NCBI GenBank assembly: GCA_050301235.1 | Contig: JBNKZD010000005.1 | Location: 5,041-69,040, forward strand | Source: JAFGIN01 sp050301235 | Lineage (GTDB): Bacteria > Fibrobacterota > Chitinivibrionia > Chitinivibrionales > Chitinispirillaceae | Length of the DNA stretch: 64,000 nucleotides | Reading direction: 5' to 3' | Part shown: one piece after another, positions 29,161 to 37,679 of the stretch | Position numbering within the stretch: the first letter of the stretch is position 1 | How the letters are laid out: every line of letters begins with the position of its first letter | Position numbers and translations under genes: made by a program | The notes under the pieces: model-generated | What the model was told of the DNA's origin: nothing | The model's input: only the letters and a program-made list of their open reading frames with translations | Database searches by the model: none

Positions 29161-29281
29161 ATTCGCCTCTCACCCCAGCCCTCTCTCCACTCGTGGAGAA
29201 AGGGAGCAAGAAACTGCAATTTGTTTTTCTTCCCCCTCTACATTTTCAATGGAGAGGGGGACTGAGGGGGTGAGGCGATAT
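29161..29281. repeat. Dispersed double-hairpin repeat, copy 2 (inverted)
   Basis: This is the reverse complement of the element at 18804-18941, with the same two hairpins built on CTCTCCAC and CCCTCTaCAT/ATGGAGAGGG and the same spacer. Confidence 0.75.
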
Positions 29282-29305
29282 GCAAACACAGAGTACTCCC
29301 TTTGC

Positions 29306-30076
29306 TCAATAATAATACCTGCCACTTGTATAGGAAGTCATTATATACGAAGTGATAAGCTTGCCATTAACGTATTTCAGATATCCCAAACAGCCGATGC
29401 CCGGATGATAATAATAATACGACTCTGTCGATTTAACCGTTTCTTTGTATAGATAACATGAATCTTTGAAAAATACTGGTGATGCTCCTTCCCTGTTTCG
29501 AATCGGAGCATAAAATGTTGCAGCAGTTTCCATTACCTGCATCGTTATAATTTCTGAAGAATCTTCTCCGGGAAATGCAACAGTATAGATAGTCCCTTTT
29601 TTTGCAGGGTATGCCAACCATAGCACAGGTGCATTATACAGTAACGGTGTGGAATGTTTATAGGTCCCTGCAATATATAAACCCCGCTTGTCCATATCGC
29701 CAGTGCCAATATGTCGGACAAGCAACCCGCTGTCAACATCCTCCCACTCCAATTTGTACACGTATTTTCCAGAACTTTCACCAGTAGTGTAATAATTAAT
29801 TGTATTTGGATCAACAAGTACCGAATCATTTTCCAGGATAAATCCTCCGGGAATCGACCTTTTCAGTGTCCGGTCACTCAACTGAAATTTTTCACCTGTT
29901 GTATCATACCAGCTGGTCCAGTATTCCCAGTAACTTCCGATATTTAATGGAACAATACTTTCGGTTGATGGAATGGGTGGTTGATCGATTTCACTAACAC
30001 CCGATGCATTCGGACTTGAACAGCCGACAATGACATACGCAGCAAAATACATAATTGTTGTAATAAATATTCTCAT
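29306..30076 (-). CDS. Lipoprotein of unknown function (caspase operon)
   Basis: The 256-residue protein has a lipobox (AAYVIVGC, Cys19). The mature part is beta-rich and starts with VPLNIGSYWEYWTSWYDTTG, a pattern seen in secreted bacterial lipoproteins without assigned function. Its start overlaps the stop of the caspase gene by 4 nt, so it is the last gene of the sigma/anti-sigma/caspase operon and probably an outer-membrane companion of that protein. Confidence 0.75.
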   Translation of the reverse strand: MRIFITTIMYFAAYVIVGCSSPNASGVSEIDQPPIPSTESIVPLNIGSYWEYWTSWYDTTGEKFQLSDRTLKRSIPGGFILENDSVLVDPNTINYYTTGESSGKYVYKLEWEDVDSGLLVRHIGTGDMDKRGLYIAGTYKHSTPLLYNAPVLWLAYPAKKGTIYTVAFPGEDSSEIITMQVMETAATFYAPIRNREGASPVFFKDSCYLYKETVKSTESYYYYHPGIGCLGYLKYVNGKLITSYIMTSYTSGRYYY

Positions 30077-31836
30077 TCTTCCACCTCACTTAACCTAAGT
30101 GTAAAGATCAGATTAAGATGTATTTCCGCACTTGTTAAATTGTATCTGAAAGCCTCATCATCCATACTGTGATCCTGATAGGGTCCATAATCTCCAAACT
30201 TGAAAACCGGTTCAAAACTTCCTGGTTTGAGATGATATCTCATTCGTACCAGAGTGCCTATAGCGATAATCGGGGTAACCTTATACATATAAGAAACTGC
30301 CACAAAAGGAAGCAGTTTCAATCCGTCATCCCTGAAATCCCTCTGCTCAGTAACATCAAAAAGAGAATCTTTAAACGACGATGTTATTCCATAACTTGCT
30401 CCGACAAACGATAAACCGACAGTTCCAGCCACCCCGTTCAGAAAACCTTTTGTCCAGCGATACCCTGTTCCGATATCAAATGTACCCATTTCAAATGTCC
30501 GGTCAATCTGAAGTGAAACACCGGCGCTCTTAGTTCCATCTATACCAGACCTGCCGGTATACAAAGAACTCTCCTTCCATTTCGACCTTTCATATGACAA
30601 CACAAAAAGGTAGTTCTCATGTTGTGCATATTCTCCCATTACACCGGCAGACCAGGTTTCATAGCGGAAACTGCAGTCCGGATTAATCCCAAACATGCTG
30701 TACGGGCTGAAACGTTCCAGAGTCTGTTTATTAAGATCTTTCATCACCATCCTGCGGACACCACCGGTTAAAGCGATTTTCAAATTTGTATACCTCGGAG
30801 GTCCACCTTTTTTGCGCGATTGCAACATGGTTGTCTCTTCAAAATCACCTGAACCAAGTGACACTATCGCAGATGAAACAGCCACTTTCGATCTCCACAT
30901 GCTTCCATTTTCATTTTTATAGATCATGTAGGTACCCGGATCGAGAGCGATCATTACTGATGACATGCGATCTTTATCCAGATCAGCAACGACATTTCCT
31001 TTCTCATCCTCAATAGTGATACCACCACTTAACCCGTTCTTAAGCAATACCCCCAGAGATCTCATGTTTAAATCTGCAAGAACGATATCCCCTTCACCCT
31101 GAATCTGGAACTGATACCCGGGATGTTGTGCTCCTCCCCAGGTTGAAGCTGTTGATGACACTGTATGGTTATATGCATACTGGTAGGCTTCTGAGAGAGT
31201 CACTTTCCGATCTCCTGACATATCAGCACTGCCGCGAAGCGCATTAACGAGGTGAAATGTAAACACTGAATTTTTAAGGGCATCCGACTCCTGTGCATTT
31301 TCAGTTGCCGATGATGAACTCAGAATGACCTGCCCCTTTATTTTACTATCCTCTTTAAAGAGAAACGGCTCGGAAAGAGATCCACCTTTTAATCGTGTAA
31401 AGCTCCCGCTCTGGCATGCATCAAAAACACCGATACGAATCGCTACCGGAAATGATGTGAAGCTTTCTTTGAGCGATTGAAGTGGGAACCGGCTGCTTCC
31501 CATTTTCAAATTTTCCTGATCTGCATGTCCGGTGTAATAGAAAAGCAAAAGATTATCCTCAGAAGTTGGAAGCTTCTTCTTCAACTCAGTAAGTGCAGCT
31601 GCAAGCTCAGCAGGAGATTTGTCCTGAAGCAGTATTGTGTGATCACTGTCAAAGCCGCAGAACTCTTTTAATATTTTTGACAATGAGACAAGATCATTTT
31701 TTACATACCGTAACTCACTGACATCAGTTCCACCTTTGCAGTTCCCCACCAGCACCGCAAACCGGGCAGCGTCAATCGATGCTGGTATCGTACATAGTAA
31801 TGAAGTAATAAGCAGTATATTATGTATGATTCTCAT
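30073..31836 (-). CDS. Secreted caspase-family (C14) protein with beta-rich C-terminal half
   Basis: The 587-residue protein has a signal peptide (residues 1-23). Residues 24-250 are a caspase/metacaspase p20-like domain (FAVLVGNCKGG, YVKNDLVSLSKIL) with catalytic His104 in YYTGHAD and Cys141 in DACQSGSF. Residues from about 330 to 587 have alternating aromatic beta strands that could form an outer-membrane barrel. Family knowledge: bacterial caspase homologues cleave after basic or acidic residues and often act in signalling or cell death. It sits between the anti-sigma gene (4-nt overlap) and the lipoprotein gene. The substrate is unknown, and a regulated surface protease is the simplest reading. 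Confidence 0.85.
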   Translation of the reverse strand: MRIIHNILLITSLLCTIPASIDAARFAVLVGNCKGGTDVSELRYVKNDLVSLSKILKEFCGFDSDHTILLQDKSPAELAAALTELKKKLPTSEDNLLLFYYTGHADQENLKMGSSRFPLQSLKESFTSFPVAIRIGVFDACQSGSFTRLKGGSLSEPFLFKEDSKIKGQVILSSSSATENAQESDALKNSVFTFHLVNALRGSADMSGDRKVTLSEAYQYAYNHTVSSTASTWGGAQHPGYQFQIQGEGDIVLADLNMRSLGVLLKNGLSGGITIEDEKGNVVADLDKDRMSSVMIALDPGTYMIYKNENGSMWRSKVAVSSAIVSLGSGDFEETTMLQSRKKGGPPRYTNLKIALTGGVRRMVMKDLNKQTLERFSPYSMFGINPDCSFRYETWSAGVMGEYAQHENYLFVLSYERSKWKESSLYTGRSGIDGTKSAGVSLQIDRTFEMGTFDIGTGYRWTKGFLNGVAGTVGLSFVGASYGITSSFKDSLFDVTEQRDFRDDGLKLLPFVAVSYMYKVTPIIAIGTLVRMRYHLKPGSFEPVFKFGDYGPYQDHSMDDEAFRYNLTSAEIHLNLIFTLRLSEVEE

Positions 31837-32582
31837 CGTGAATGCTCCTTCTTTTCAATCAATATACTTTGTACCACAGCATCCTCAATACCAGGACGCA
31901 ACTCTGACAGGCTCCCAGCCTGCTCAAGAAAGCCTGTCAGTTGCCTGGTTACATGGGTGACGTCAAGCGGAGACGCCGAAAACACTGCAAGGTAAAGCTC
32001 CGGCCCTATATAAGAATCGAGTCTGATACTATTTGGCAGGGGCAGATCCCGCCCCGGTTCAAGTTCTATCGATTTAGTCCCCTTTGAAGGATAATACACG
32101 GAAATAGAATGATTACTATCAGCACTGAGAAGCATGAAATACCGTTCCTTGCCACAGGAGTAAGTAAACTGGATCTTTTCCCCCGGAAAAAACCTGTTAT
32201 CCTCTCGTTTCACCGGGTTTCCATTCTCATCCTGAACGTAAAGCGTAACTCCAGTCGTCCCTTTAATTCTGTAATCCGGTCCGTTATTCTTAGTATAAAA
32301 GACCAGACCAGCAGAAACCATCAGAACAAGCGTTGCTGCAAACGCATACAACGAAAAAGTATGCTTAACAGACAATTTTAGGGGAGCCTTCTTGACACTA
32401 ACAATCTGAGGAATCGGGTACTTATTCAAAAAGTCAGCTTTTTCCTGCTCTATTTTTTTCACGGTTGAATCACATTCAACGCACAATTTCAGATGTTCTG
32501 TCACTTTTTTTCGTGTTATATCATCAAGGTCTTCCGCAACATAGGAAAACAATGTCAATTTGTCAAATTCACTGCATCTCAT
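31833..32582 (-). CDS. Anti-sigma factor with zinc finger, one TM helix and DUF4384-like domain
   Basis: The 249-residue protein has an N-terminal anti-sigma zinc finger (HLKLCVEC, H-x3-C-x2-C, residues 30-37). One TM helix spans about 78-96. The extracytoplasmic part resembles DUF4384 (GVTLYVQDENGNPV, ERYFMLLSADSNHSISVYYP). The start abuts the sigma gene, and the stop overlaps the caspase gene by 4 nt. Known logic: it holds the ECF sigma factor at the membrane and releases it on an envelope signal. DUF4384 domains are often linked to caspase domains, which here are on a separate chain. Confidence 0.85.
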   Translation of the reverse strand: MRCSEFDKLTLFSYVAEDLDDITRKKVTEHLKLCVECDSTVKKIEQEKADFLNKYPIPQIVSVKKAPLKLSVKHTFSLYAFAATLVLMVSAGLVFYTKNNGPDYRIKGTTGVTLYVQDENGNPVKREDNRFFPGEKIQFTYSCGKERYFMLLSADSNHSISVYYPSKGTKSIELEPGRDLPLPNSIRLDSYIGPELYLAVFSASPLDVTHVTRQLTGFLEQAGSLSELRPGIEDAVVQSILIEKKEHSR

Positions 32583-33070
32583 TATATCCCCATCTCCCTT
32601 CGTGCCACCGGAAGAAGCTCTCTGAAACGCTTCAAATTCCGCCTGATCGTTGCTGGTGATTGCCCGGTAAGTTTCTCGATCGATTGCTGATCCAGCTCCT
32701 CTATATAGGTATAGTGCACCACATCACGAATCTTCTTCCCCACCCTCTCCATTATCATTTTCATAATCTGCTTTTTCTGGACCTGTTCCTCGATCTCATC
32801 CGATATTCCAACCTCATCAGCCTCGACTGATTCAACAATATTTTTGCGACTGCGCAGGATGTTAAAACAATGGTTCTGCGCGGTACGAAAAATCCAGGAC
32901 ACCACCTGTGTTTTGTCCCTTATTGTGCCATACTTTTGAAGTAACTGCATAAACACCACCTGCATTGCATCCCGTGCATCCTCTTGAGACCCCAGAATGC
33001 GCAAACACCTCCCATGGATCATAAATCCATATTTCTGATAAAGTTGCTGTATTTCTTGTTCGTTCATCAT
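32582..33070 (-). CDS. ECF-type RNA polymerase sigma factor
   Basis: The 162-residue protein has region 2 at about 10-75 (ILGSQEDARDAMQVVFMQLL, VVSWIFRTAQNHCFNILRSRK). Region 4 lies at about 110-155 (YIEELDQQSIEKLTGQSPATIRRNLKRFR). It heads the operon with the anti-sigma factor, caspase and lipoprotein genes, and presumably activates its own promoter upstream of 33070. No promoter consensus could be assigned. Confidence 0.93.
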   Translation of the reverse strand: MMNEQEIQQLYQKYGFMIHGRCLRILGSQEDARDAMQVVFMQLLQKYGTIRDKTQVVSWIFRTAQNHCFNILRSRKNIVESVEADEVGISDEIEEQVQKKQIMKMIMERVGKKIRDVVHYTYIEELDQQSIEKLTGQSPATIRRNLKRFRELLPVARREMGI

Positions 33071-33661
33071 ATTCGTTTCATCTGTTATGACACGCTATTT
33101 ATATCTGATCGCTCATTTTTTTGATAATTCAATAAATATATTTTCAAATGACCTGCCTATCTCTGAAAATAAAAAATGATTTTGGGCGTTTCCCTAACGG
33201 GTCGTTCCTCCTCTGGACTACACTTCGTTTCGGTGTTTTTATCCCCGCGGTGAGTACACCTTGGTCTAAAAACACAAATGCCCTACATTACCATTTCGGG
33301 CATTTCCCGCCGTCCGAACTAACGCGTCTAAGCATGAAGTGCATTTTACTAAAGTGAAATGGTGTGTTATTATATATCTTCTGTTTTTTTATATATTTAG
33401 AAAACACATAATACATTCTAATTTTCGTCTATTTCATGGTTAATTAAAGAACCTCGACTGTGTAGCCCGAACTTCTGTTCAGATTTTCAGAATTGTTTAA
33501 CTTTTTTCAATTCTCCTTAAAGCATTTTTAACAGAAGATTTACAGAAATTTCCTTTTCCCGTACTCAGATTAATGTAAATTATCTTTATGTATCTTTTTT
33601 TCTTGATTACCTTAGGAAATCAGGATAAAATTTTTCCTTTCGATTATTTCTGAGGATGATC
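33071..33661. other. Intergenic region with repeats and divergent promoters
   Basis: It lies between the sigma-factor gene and the glycosyltransferase. It holds the CCCTAACGGG/TACACTTCG repeat remnants (33180-33330), a copy of the GAACCTCGACTGTGT repeat (33435-33505) and AT-rich promoter-like sequence. No gene was recognised. Confidence 0.6.
33435..33505 (+). repeat. CTCGACTGTGT repeat, copy 1
   Basis: It reads ATGGTTAATTAAAGAACCTC, then GACTGTGTAGCCCGAAC, then TTCAGATTTTCAGAATTG. It matches 34980-35080 closely apart from an internal insertion there, and matches 42611-42645 in part. Confidence 0.7.
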
Positions 33662-34882
33662 ATGCAAATATTGTTAGCACCCGAAGGCACAGAAGGGGAT
33701 TTGCGCCCTATACTTGCCCTGGCTATTGCCCTTAAGAACCGTTCTCACGATGTTACAGCCTGCGTCCCCCCCGATTTTCTCGAGTATTTCAGCAGATACC
33801 GAATTACTGCCTTCCCTATGAGTATCCCAATTAAAGATTTTCTGTCGCTGCATAGTAAAGCAATGATGGGAAAAACCGCAACAGTCATGATTCCGATGGT
33901 CCGCCAGTTCAGGCAGCTTGTCCATGATCAATTTACAACGATCGAACAGCATTGTGCATCGGCAGACTTGATTATCGGAGCCGGGCTGCAATTTGCTGCA
34001 GGTACTGTTGCAGAAAAATACTCCAGACCATATTTTCATGTTGCACATGTACCTGTAATTGCACCATCGGGACAATATCCACCCCCAATCACATCACAAA
34101 TGAACTTACCGCAATTTGCAAACAGGATGCTCTGGTTACTCTATCGCACATTTCTGAACCAGCTTCTTTTAAAATCAGTAAACTCATTCAGACGTGCATC
34201 CAGCTTACCTCATGCAACAGATATGTCATCCTTTTATTTGAAAAATATGATTCTTGCAATGGACAAAGAGATCATAACATGGCCTTCAGATATTGATCCA
34301 TTGCCTGCACAGACCAGTTACCCTCAATTAACCGATTCGCAGAAACTGCCCGATGACCTCAATCGATTTCTCCTCTCCGGAGAAGCACCGGTGTACATCG
34401 GGTTTGGCAGCATGACAGACAGTTCTCCACAAGCCACGCTTAAAACACTACTGGAAGCTGTTCAGCTTGCTAATGTAAGAGCTGTAATTTCAAGAGGCTG
34501 GGCAGGTATCGCAACAACAGAACGTACAAATCAGAATGTTTTTTTTACAGCACATGTACCGCACCTTCAATTGCTGCCATTCGTAAAATGTGCAGTTCAC
34601 CATGGAGGGGCTGGAACAATGCATAGCTGCTGTCATAGTGGCGTTCCACAGGTAATTATACCACATATGCTTGACCAATACTTCTGGGGAAACAGGATTC
34701 ATCAACTTGGTCTTGGACCGAAACCAATCAATCGAAAATCACTTACTGCAATAAAACTCGCTGAAGCGATTACCATCGCCACTACATCTCCATTATTTCA
34801 ACTGCGTGCAAAACAGATGTCAGAATCAATCAAAAACAATAACGGCACGGATAAAATCATTAATCTGATAACAGCGAATTAA
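33662..34882 (+). CDS. GT1-family (UGT/MurG-like) glycosyltransferase
   Basis: ATG 33662 is favoured because GAGG lies 6 nt before it; the ATG two codons earlier is too close. The 406-residue GT-B protein has an N-terminal domain (LLAPEGTEGDLRPILALA) and the UGT signature region AVHHGGAGTMHSCCHSGVP with PHMLDQYFWGNRI. Relatives glucosylate lipids, sterols or polyketides. No acceptor-biosynthesis genes are adjacent, so the acceptor is unknown. It is monocistronic, flanked by repeats on both sides. Confidence 0.9.
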   Translation: MQILLAPEGTEGDLRPILALAIALKNRSHDVTACVPPDFLEYFSRYRITAFPMSIPIKDFLSLHSKAMMGKTATVMIPMVRQFRQLVHDQFTTIEQHCASADLIIGAGLQFAAGTVAEKYSRPYFHVAHVPVIAPSGQYPPPITSQMNLPQFANRMLWLLYRTFLNQLLLKSVNSFRRASSLPHATDMSSFYLKNMILAMDKEIITWPSDIDPLPAQTSYPQLTDSQKLPDDLNRFLLSGEAPVYIGFGSMTDSSPQATLKTLLEAVQLANVRAVISRGWAGIATTERTNQNVFFTAHVPHLQLLPFVKCAVHHGGAGTMHSCCHSGVPQVIIPHMLDQYFWGNRIHQLGLGPKPINRKSLTAIKLAEAITIATTSPLFQLRAKQMSESIKNNNGTDKIINLITAN

Positions 34883-34974
34883 TTCCTTAACAATTGTATT
34901 CTCAATAACTGCATGGTTCGGTATGAAACAATGGTGGAGCGCCATTGTCGAACATAAAACATTTCTATTTTGGT

Positions 34975-35074
34975 GTGTTTCGTGGTTAATAAAGAACCTC
35001 GACTGTGTGGCCTGAACACTTCGACAATGGCTGCAGCGCTTCAGTTCAGATTTTCAGAATTGTTTGACCATTTT
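34975..35074 (+). repeat. CTCGACTGTGT repeat, copy 2 with insertion
   Basis: This is the same unit as 33435-33505 (TGGTTAATAAAGAACCTCGA, then CTGTGTGGCCTGAAC). About 20 nt (ACTTCGACAATGGCTGCAGC) interrupt it before TTCAGTTCAGATTTTCAGAA. The neighbouring CAATGG/CCATTG arms at 34929-34947 share the inserted text. Confidence 0.65.
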
Positions 35075-36244
35075 TCAATTTTTCTTCTTTTTCCCAAAAA
35101 TCATCATTGAAGCATTCTTTTTGAAATCCGCAAATGTAGCAATCTCCATCCCTGGGCGCACATGCACAACCATTCGTTCTGTCTTTTCATCTGCAATTTC
35201 GACAGAAATAGAGTTGTAATTATAATTTGAGTGAAGGATTTTTATCAGAGAATATACCCGCTTCTGAAGCTCATCAGTAGGATCTGTTGATCTGTATTTT
35301 ATAGTTAAGACTCCATTCTCATTTTCAAACATATCTTCGATATCCCCGAATCGTTTCACCTGCGATGCAACGTCAAACACCTTATCACCAAACAATTCTT
35401 TCATTTGACTTCTTGCCTTATGATACTCATCACTCATACCCGCAATGTTGTATGCACCAAGCAACCCGAACCAGGCATCAAGATTGTATTTATTAAATGA
35501 AATGGCGATTTTGTAAAAATTGATCAATGTTGCAGTGTTAACTCCTGCGTTTTTTGCCGAATCGCACATGGCTTTAGAGCTTTTCTTATCGGCTGCTGAA
35601 ACACTCTTTCTTTTTGAGAGAGCTGATTCAGCAGTTTTTTTGCTCTGGTGCACACCCGAAACCTCCGTACCATTGGCGGGTTTCATAGAAACCACTTTTC
35701 CAGAACCCGGAAGACGTCTGTATTCTCTTTTTCCAGATGAAATAAGCAGCAAAATCAGTGGAACGATTAGGAACAGTAGTAAAACAATGATCAATACTGT
35801 TCTTTCTTTAGCTCTTTTCTTCTTCTCACTCTCTTCAAGCTGGTTCGTTGTAGTATTCTCCATACCTGCTCCTGAAGATGCCCTTTGTTCAGATGAGGCA
35901 TTTGATAATAAGACCGTCTTAATGACATCATCATGCTGGTTGTTTGGATAAAAAACAGTTGCATTACGAGTTTCTGAATGGTGCTGAGTAGAAGGATTTT
36001 TTTCTTCGCTTTCTGCTTTCTGATGAGCAGGAACGGATTTGAGTCTGACTCCGTATTTCAGATATGGTGCAGCCATAACGGCTACAGACTGTTCATCCAG
36101 ATCTTTAAACAGTACAACAGGAAGTTTTTGAAGTTTTAGAAGAGCATCCTGAAAGGTAGTTCCAGGATCCCGCGCGAGCTGATGAGCCAGTACCTTTCTG
36201 GCGTTCTCATTAGTGATTTGAGTTACAAGCAGATCGTAGCGCAT
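35075..36244 (-). CDS. Membrane-anchored protein with L12-like N-terminal and TPR-like C-terminal parts
   Basis: The 389-residue protein is not a recognised family. Residues 25-75 (TTFQDALLKLQKLPVVLFKD) resemble the bL12 C-terminal-like fold found in some signalling proteins. A Lys/Glu-rich stretch precedes one TM helix at about 150-168 (VLIIVLLLFLIVPLILLLIS). The outer part has a helical repeat-like block (TLINFYKIAISFNKYNLDAWFGLLGAYN) and a charged C-terminal beta domain. Topology: N-terminal part in the cytoplasm, the rest periplasmic, by inference. It is monocistronic. Confidence 0.7.
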   Translation of the reverse strand: MRYDLLVTQITNENARKVLAHQLARDPGTTFQDALLKLQKLPVVLFKDLDEQSVAVMAAPYLKYGVRLKSVPAHQKAESEEKNPSTQHHSETRNATVFYPNNQHDDVIKTVLLSNASSEQRASSGAGMENTTTNQLEESEKKKRAKERTVLIIVLLLFLIVPLILLLISSGKREYRRLPGSGKVVSMKPANGTEVSGVHQSKKTAESALSKRKSVSAADKKSSKAMCDSAKNAGVNTATLINFYKIAISFNKYNLDAWFGLLGAYNIAGMSDEYHKARSQMKELFGDKVFDVASQVKRFGDIEDMFENENGVLTIKYRSTDPTDELQKRVYSLIKILHSNYNYNSISVEIADEKTERMVVHVRPGMEIATFADFKKNASMMIFGKKKKN

Positions 36245-36358
36245 AAAGAATTTGATATCCCAATTCAGAAGACACTACACTTAGAGACTAAAATGAAGTG
36301 TGAAGAGATAGTAATGATATATCTACCATTCTACCTCTTCCTGCATCGCTTTTCAACG

Positions 36359-37522
36359 TCAATAACTGGCTACGATTTTTCGGGACAGTGCCAAAGAATT
36401 GGTTTTTAATTGCAAAATATATGTACCCACCGGCATTGCTCTGTTTCTAAGCTCAACTGTGTGTTTACCTGATGTAAATTCTTTGCCTCCCAATTCAACA
36501 ATTTCTTTTCCACTTAAAGTATAAGCTTTCAGGGAAACAAACGCATTTTTGGGGATTTCAAACGATACAATTCCTTTATTATATCGCATTGAACTGGTGT
36601 TCGTAATAACAGATTTGGATGTAAGATCATTCACTCCGGTGATACCCTGTTTTTTGAGAATTGCATACATTGTATCGGCATAATGTTTTCCAAATTCACG
36701 GTAGCCAGCAGCACTGAAATGCACACCACCAAAACCATCATTCATATTGGCTTCACAACCCTTTGAAGAAACAATGTAACAATTAGTTATAAGCCTTGTT
36801 GGTTTAACGAGGGTCCAGGGTAGCGATGAATTTGCATTATCTTTAGCCAGACCTCCAGCTAGTAAGGGAACTTTATTAGAATCAAGATTCAAATCTTTTA
36901 TCAGATCATTGTAGATCTTCTTGACCTCACCTTTCCAATCGTTGGTCATGGAACCTGATTCACCCTGGTGCAAAAGGAAGCCTTTGATAACACCATCCTT
37001 TTGTGCAAGTTTTCCCATCTCTACTAAACGCCCATATGGATTACCACTATATTGGTTGGCAATATCTTTTAACCAGGAAGCTGTTCCCGATTGATTAAGA
37101 TAGCTCTGATATTTGTCTTTATCAAACATTTCAATCTGGCACCCAGCCACTGATACATTTATTATACCCACCTTTATATTTTGTGGCAGACTATCGACAA
37201 GCCTGCGACCGAAATAATCACATGGATTTAAACCAGTACCGTTTCTACACAGTGGGGGGACAGCTGTAGTCCAGGTTCCTTTTTTCCGACTGTTATCAGG
37301 CCAGTTAACTGCGGGAAGGAGCTGAAAACGTACGTTAACATTCGATTTATCCTGTGTTTCGGGAGTGGCGTTTCCCTCCATATTAGACTGTCCGAATGCC
37401 AGGAAGACATAAAAGTTGGGGTCCGGGCTTTGTGAAAACCCTTTTGGAACCAAAAATAAAAAGGTACACAATGCGAGACTTATTGCAATTCCACGATATT
37501 TTAAAACAAATGTATATTTCAT
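36359..37522 (-). CDS. Carbohydrate esterase (CE6/sialate O-acetylesterase-like), secreted
   Basis: The 387-residue protein has a signal peptide (residues 1-30). The SGNH-type nucleophile lies in FGQSNMEG, and the C-terminal catalytic His in GGVHFSAAGYREFG. The middle holds LLHQGESG, typical of CE6/SASA acetyl(xylan) esterases. After about residue 300 a beta tail (VSLKAYTLSGKEIVEL, MPVGTYILQL) resembles a Por/T9SS sorting domain. It removes acetyl groups from plant or other polysaccharides at the cell surface; substrate preference is not readable. It neighbours the large Ig protein on the same strand. Confidence 0.88.
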   Translation of the reverse strand: MKYTFVLKYRGIAISLALCTFLFLVPKGFSQSPDPNFYVFLAFGQSNMEGNATPETQDKSNVNVRFQLLPAVNWPDNSRKKGTWTTAVPPLCRNGTGLNPCDYFGRRLVDSLPQNIKVGIINVSVAGCQIEMFDKDKYQSYLNQSGTASWLKDIANQYSGNPYGRLVEMGKLAQKDGVIKGFLLHQGESGSMTNDWKGEVKKIYNDLIKDLNLDSNKVPLLAGGLAKDNANSSLPWTLVKPTRLITNCYIVSSKGCEANMNDGFGGVHFSAAGYREFGKHYADTMYAILKKQGITGVNDLTSKSVITNTSSMRYNKGIVSFEIPKNAFVSLKAYTLSGKEIVELGGKEFTSGKHTVELRNRAMPVGTYILQLKTNSLALSRKIVASY

Positions 37523-37679
37523 CTTATTCTCCCTAAAAAGCCACTAAATTCCGTTACTTTTTTGTAATACTGATAATATACGCATTTTTCGGGGCAAATG
37601 CAGCCTTATCACTGAGTATTGAGGATAGCCAGTATTATGGTGAAGCGGCACTCCTCAATTCATGATAGCAGGTAGAGTA

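Larger units (their letters stand above)
28521..29305. other. Long intergenic region built of dispersed repeats
   Basis: No gene is supported. From 28560 to 28970 the sequence resembles repeat-derived junk, with the palindrome GTCCCGTTAGGGAC near 28797-28810 and a related TCCCGTAGGGA near 28853. A short GAACTTTAGTTC palindrome lies near 29008-29019. The double-hairpin repeat occupies 29161-29281. ORFs here contain repeat-type sequence and lack ribosome sites. Confidence 0.6.
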
